Source: Caulobacteraceae bacterium (GTDB taxonomy: Bacteria; Pseudomonadota; Alphaproteobacteria; Caulobacterales; Caulobacteraceae). Taken from it: a stretch of 48,736 bases of DNA. The translations under genes and the position numbers were made by a program. How positions within the stretch are numbered: position 1 is the first letter of the stretch; each line of letters opens with the position of its first letter. Location of the stretch: NCBI GenBank assembly GCA_030446805.1, contig JAUJMO010000001.1:490005-538740 (forward strand), in the 5' to 3' direction. The notes beneath the pieces are model-generated. The model saw only the letters and a program-made list of their open reading frames with translations. It was not told the origin of the DNA and did no database searches. Below are positions 47,545 to 48,736 of the stretch, piece by piece.

Positions 47545-48736
47545 ATGAAGAGCCAGGCCACTGCGGGCGGGTCCGCCAAGCTGACGATCGGCGACCAGTC
47601 GCTGGATCTTCCGATCCTGAAGGGATCAACCGGTCCCGACGTGCTGGATATCCGCAAGCTCTACGCGGAAACGGACGCCTTCACCTATGATCCGGGCTTC
47701 ACCTCCACCGCGGCCTGCGAAAGCGCCATCACCTTTATCGACGGCGACAAGGGCGTGCTGTTGCACCGCGGCTACCCGATCGACCAGCTGGCGCAGAACT
47801 CGAATTTCCTGGAGGTCTGCTACCTTCTGCTGAACGGCGAGCTTCCCACCGCCTCAGAGTACGAGAGGTTCGAGCACAACATCACCTATCACACGATGTT
47901 GCACGAGCAATTCGACAGGTTTTTCCTAGGCTTCCGTCGAGATGCTCACCCGATGGCCATCATGGTGGGCGCCGTCGGGGCCTTGTCGGCCTTTTATCAC
48001 GACAGCACGGACATTCAGGATCCGGAGCAGCGGACCATCTCGGCGCACCGGATGATCGCCAAGATGCCGACCATCGCGGCCCGGGCCTACAAATACTCCG
48101 TCGGTCAGCCGTTCGTTTACCCGCGCAACGACGAAAGCTACGCCGCCAACTTCCTGCGGATGTGCTTCTCGGTCCCGGCCGAGGATTACGTGGTCAACCC
48201 CGTGCTGGAGCGGGCGATGGACCGCATCTTCATCCTCCACGCCGACCACGAGCAGAACGCCTCCACCTCGACCGTGCGGCTGGCGGGCTCTTCGGGCGCC
48301 AATCCGTTCGCCTGCATCGCGGCCGGGATCGCCTGCCTTTGGGGGCCGAGCCATGGCGGGGCCAATGAAGAAGCGTTGAAGATGCTCAAGCAGATCGGCA
48401 CGCCCGAGCGGATCCCTGAATATGTGGCCGGCGTGAAGGACCGGCGCTATCGGCTGATGGGTTTCGGCCACCGCGTCTACAAGAACTACGACCCGCGCGC
48501 CAAGGTCATGCAGCAGAGCGCCGAAGAAGTGCTGCGGGAAGTGGGCGACCCCAATGATCCGCTGTTCCAGGTAGCCAAGGAACTTGAGCAAATCGCGCTG
48601 CACGATGAGTTCTTCGTCGAGCGGAAGCTCTACCCTAATGTCGACTTTTATTCCGGCATCACCCTGTCGGCCATGGGCTTTCCCACCGACATGTTCACCG
48701 TGCTGTTCGCGCTGGCGCGGACCGTGGGCTGGATCG
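47545..48736 (+). CDS. gltA: Citrate synthase, 3' end outside window
   Basis: The first 397 codons are present; type II citrate synthases have about 430. The start ATG at 47545 is chosen because GGGAG at 47534-47538 is 6 nt away; ATG at 47539 in the same frame is too close to it. The N-terminal beta region is [20 protein letters not shown], followed by [20 protein letters not shown] and [10 protein letters not shown]. Active-site regions are [31 protein letters not shown] and [16 protein letters not shown], which hold the catalytic histidines; the Asp region [19 protein letters not shown] is also present. It joins acetyl-CoA from PDH with oxaloacetate, opening the TCA cycle. Confidence 0.97.
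   Translation, partial: MKSQATAGGSAKLTIGDQSLDLPILKGSTGPDVLDIRKLYAETDAFTYDPGFTSTAACESAITFIDGDKGVLLHRGYPIDQLAQNSNFLEVCYLLLNGELPTASEYERFEHNITYHTMLHEQFDRFFLGFRRDAHPMAIMVGAVGALSAFYHDSTDIQDPEQRTISAHRMIAKMPTIAARAYKYSVGQPFVYPRNDESYAANFLRMCFSVPAEDYVVNPVLERAMDRIFILHADHEQNASTSTVRLAGSSGANPFACIAAGIACLWGPSHGGANEEALKMLKQIGTPERIPEYVAGVKDRRYRLMGFGHRVYKNYDPRAKVMQQSAEEVLREVGDPNDPLFQVAKELEQIALHDEFFVERKLYPNVDFYSGITLSAMGFPTDMFTVLFALARTVGWI

Overview
The window is high-GC DNA with tightly packed, mostly chromosomal housekeeping genes. The gene order (ntrYX; dusB; ispDF; lipA and the lipoylated pyruvate dehydrogenase genes; eno; pyrG-secG-tpiA; trpEGDC; lexA-comEC-gltX-gltA), a fused IspDF, a PDH E1-beta subunit carrying its own lipoyl domain, and GTTC-N7-GTTC type LexA operators all point to an alphaproteobacterium, most probably a Caulobacteraceae (Phenylobacterium/Brevundimonas/Caulobacter type). 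The genus cannot be settled from sequence alone. No rRNA, tRNA, CRISPR array, transposase or phage gene was seen.

Layout. 1-4062 (minus): truncated D-amino-acid aminotransferase, ntrX, ntrY, with ntrBC absent; dusB follows at 4124-5125 (minus). 5264-6927 (plus): ispDF-cinA. 6933-8386 (minus): coq10-lipA, facing a plus-strand acyl-CoA/acyl-ACP ligase (8442-9977) that separates lipA from the PDH genes. 10033-16106 (minus): pdhA, a small secreted ExbD/TolR-like protein, pdhB, a DUF5076 protein, pdhC and lpdA, the first five joined by 4 to 11 nt overlaps. 16375-18074 (minus): ftsB and eno. 18226-19227 (plus): fatty acid desaturase. 19310-23197 (minus): rpmF, a small membrane protein, pyrG, secG, tpiA. 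23311-29553 (plus): ppiD-trpE-trpG-trpD-trpC.

29554-42847 is an accessory block lying where I recall molybdenum-cofactor genes (moaC-moeA) in Caulobacter. It holds a surface beta-helix lipoprotein plus TonB-dependent receptor pair, an extensin-like lipoprotein, an SDR oxidoreductase, a secreted DUF305-LVIVD fusion, a FIST sensor protein overlapping a soluble GAF hybrid histidine kinase, and methylglyoxal synthase. 43249-48736 returns to conserved genes: lexA with two LexA operators, comEC, gltX and gltA, which runs off the window.

The PDH subunits, LipA, lpdA, gltA, eno and tpiA form a central carbon block; Coq10, IspDF and NtrYX relate to respiration, isoprenoids and envelope/redox control. 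The most notable non-routine observations are: the lipoprotein-TBDR pair (the best candidate for an uncharacterised uptake system); the ExbD-like secreted protein inside the PDH operon; the FIST-kinase pair; the DUF305-propeller fusion; two families of REP-like palindromes; divergent comEC/gltX start codons sharing one CATG; and a cluster of single-base indels in G/C runs between 19.3 and 22 kb that break rpmF and pyrG and garble the SecG tail. These indels look like sequence errors rather than real mutations.
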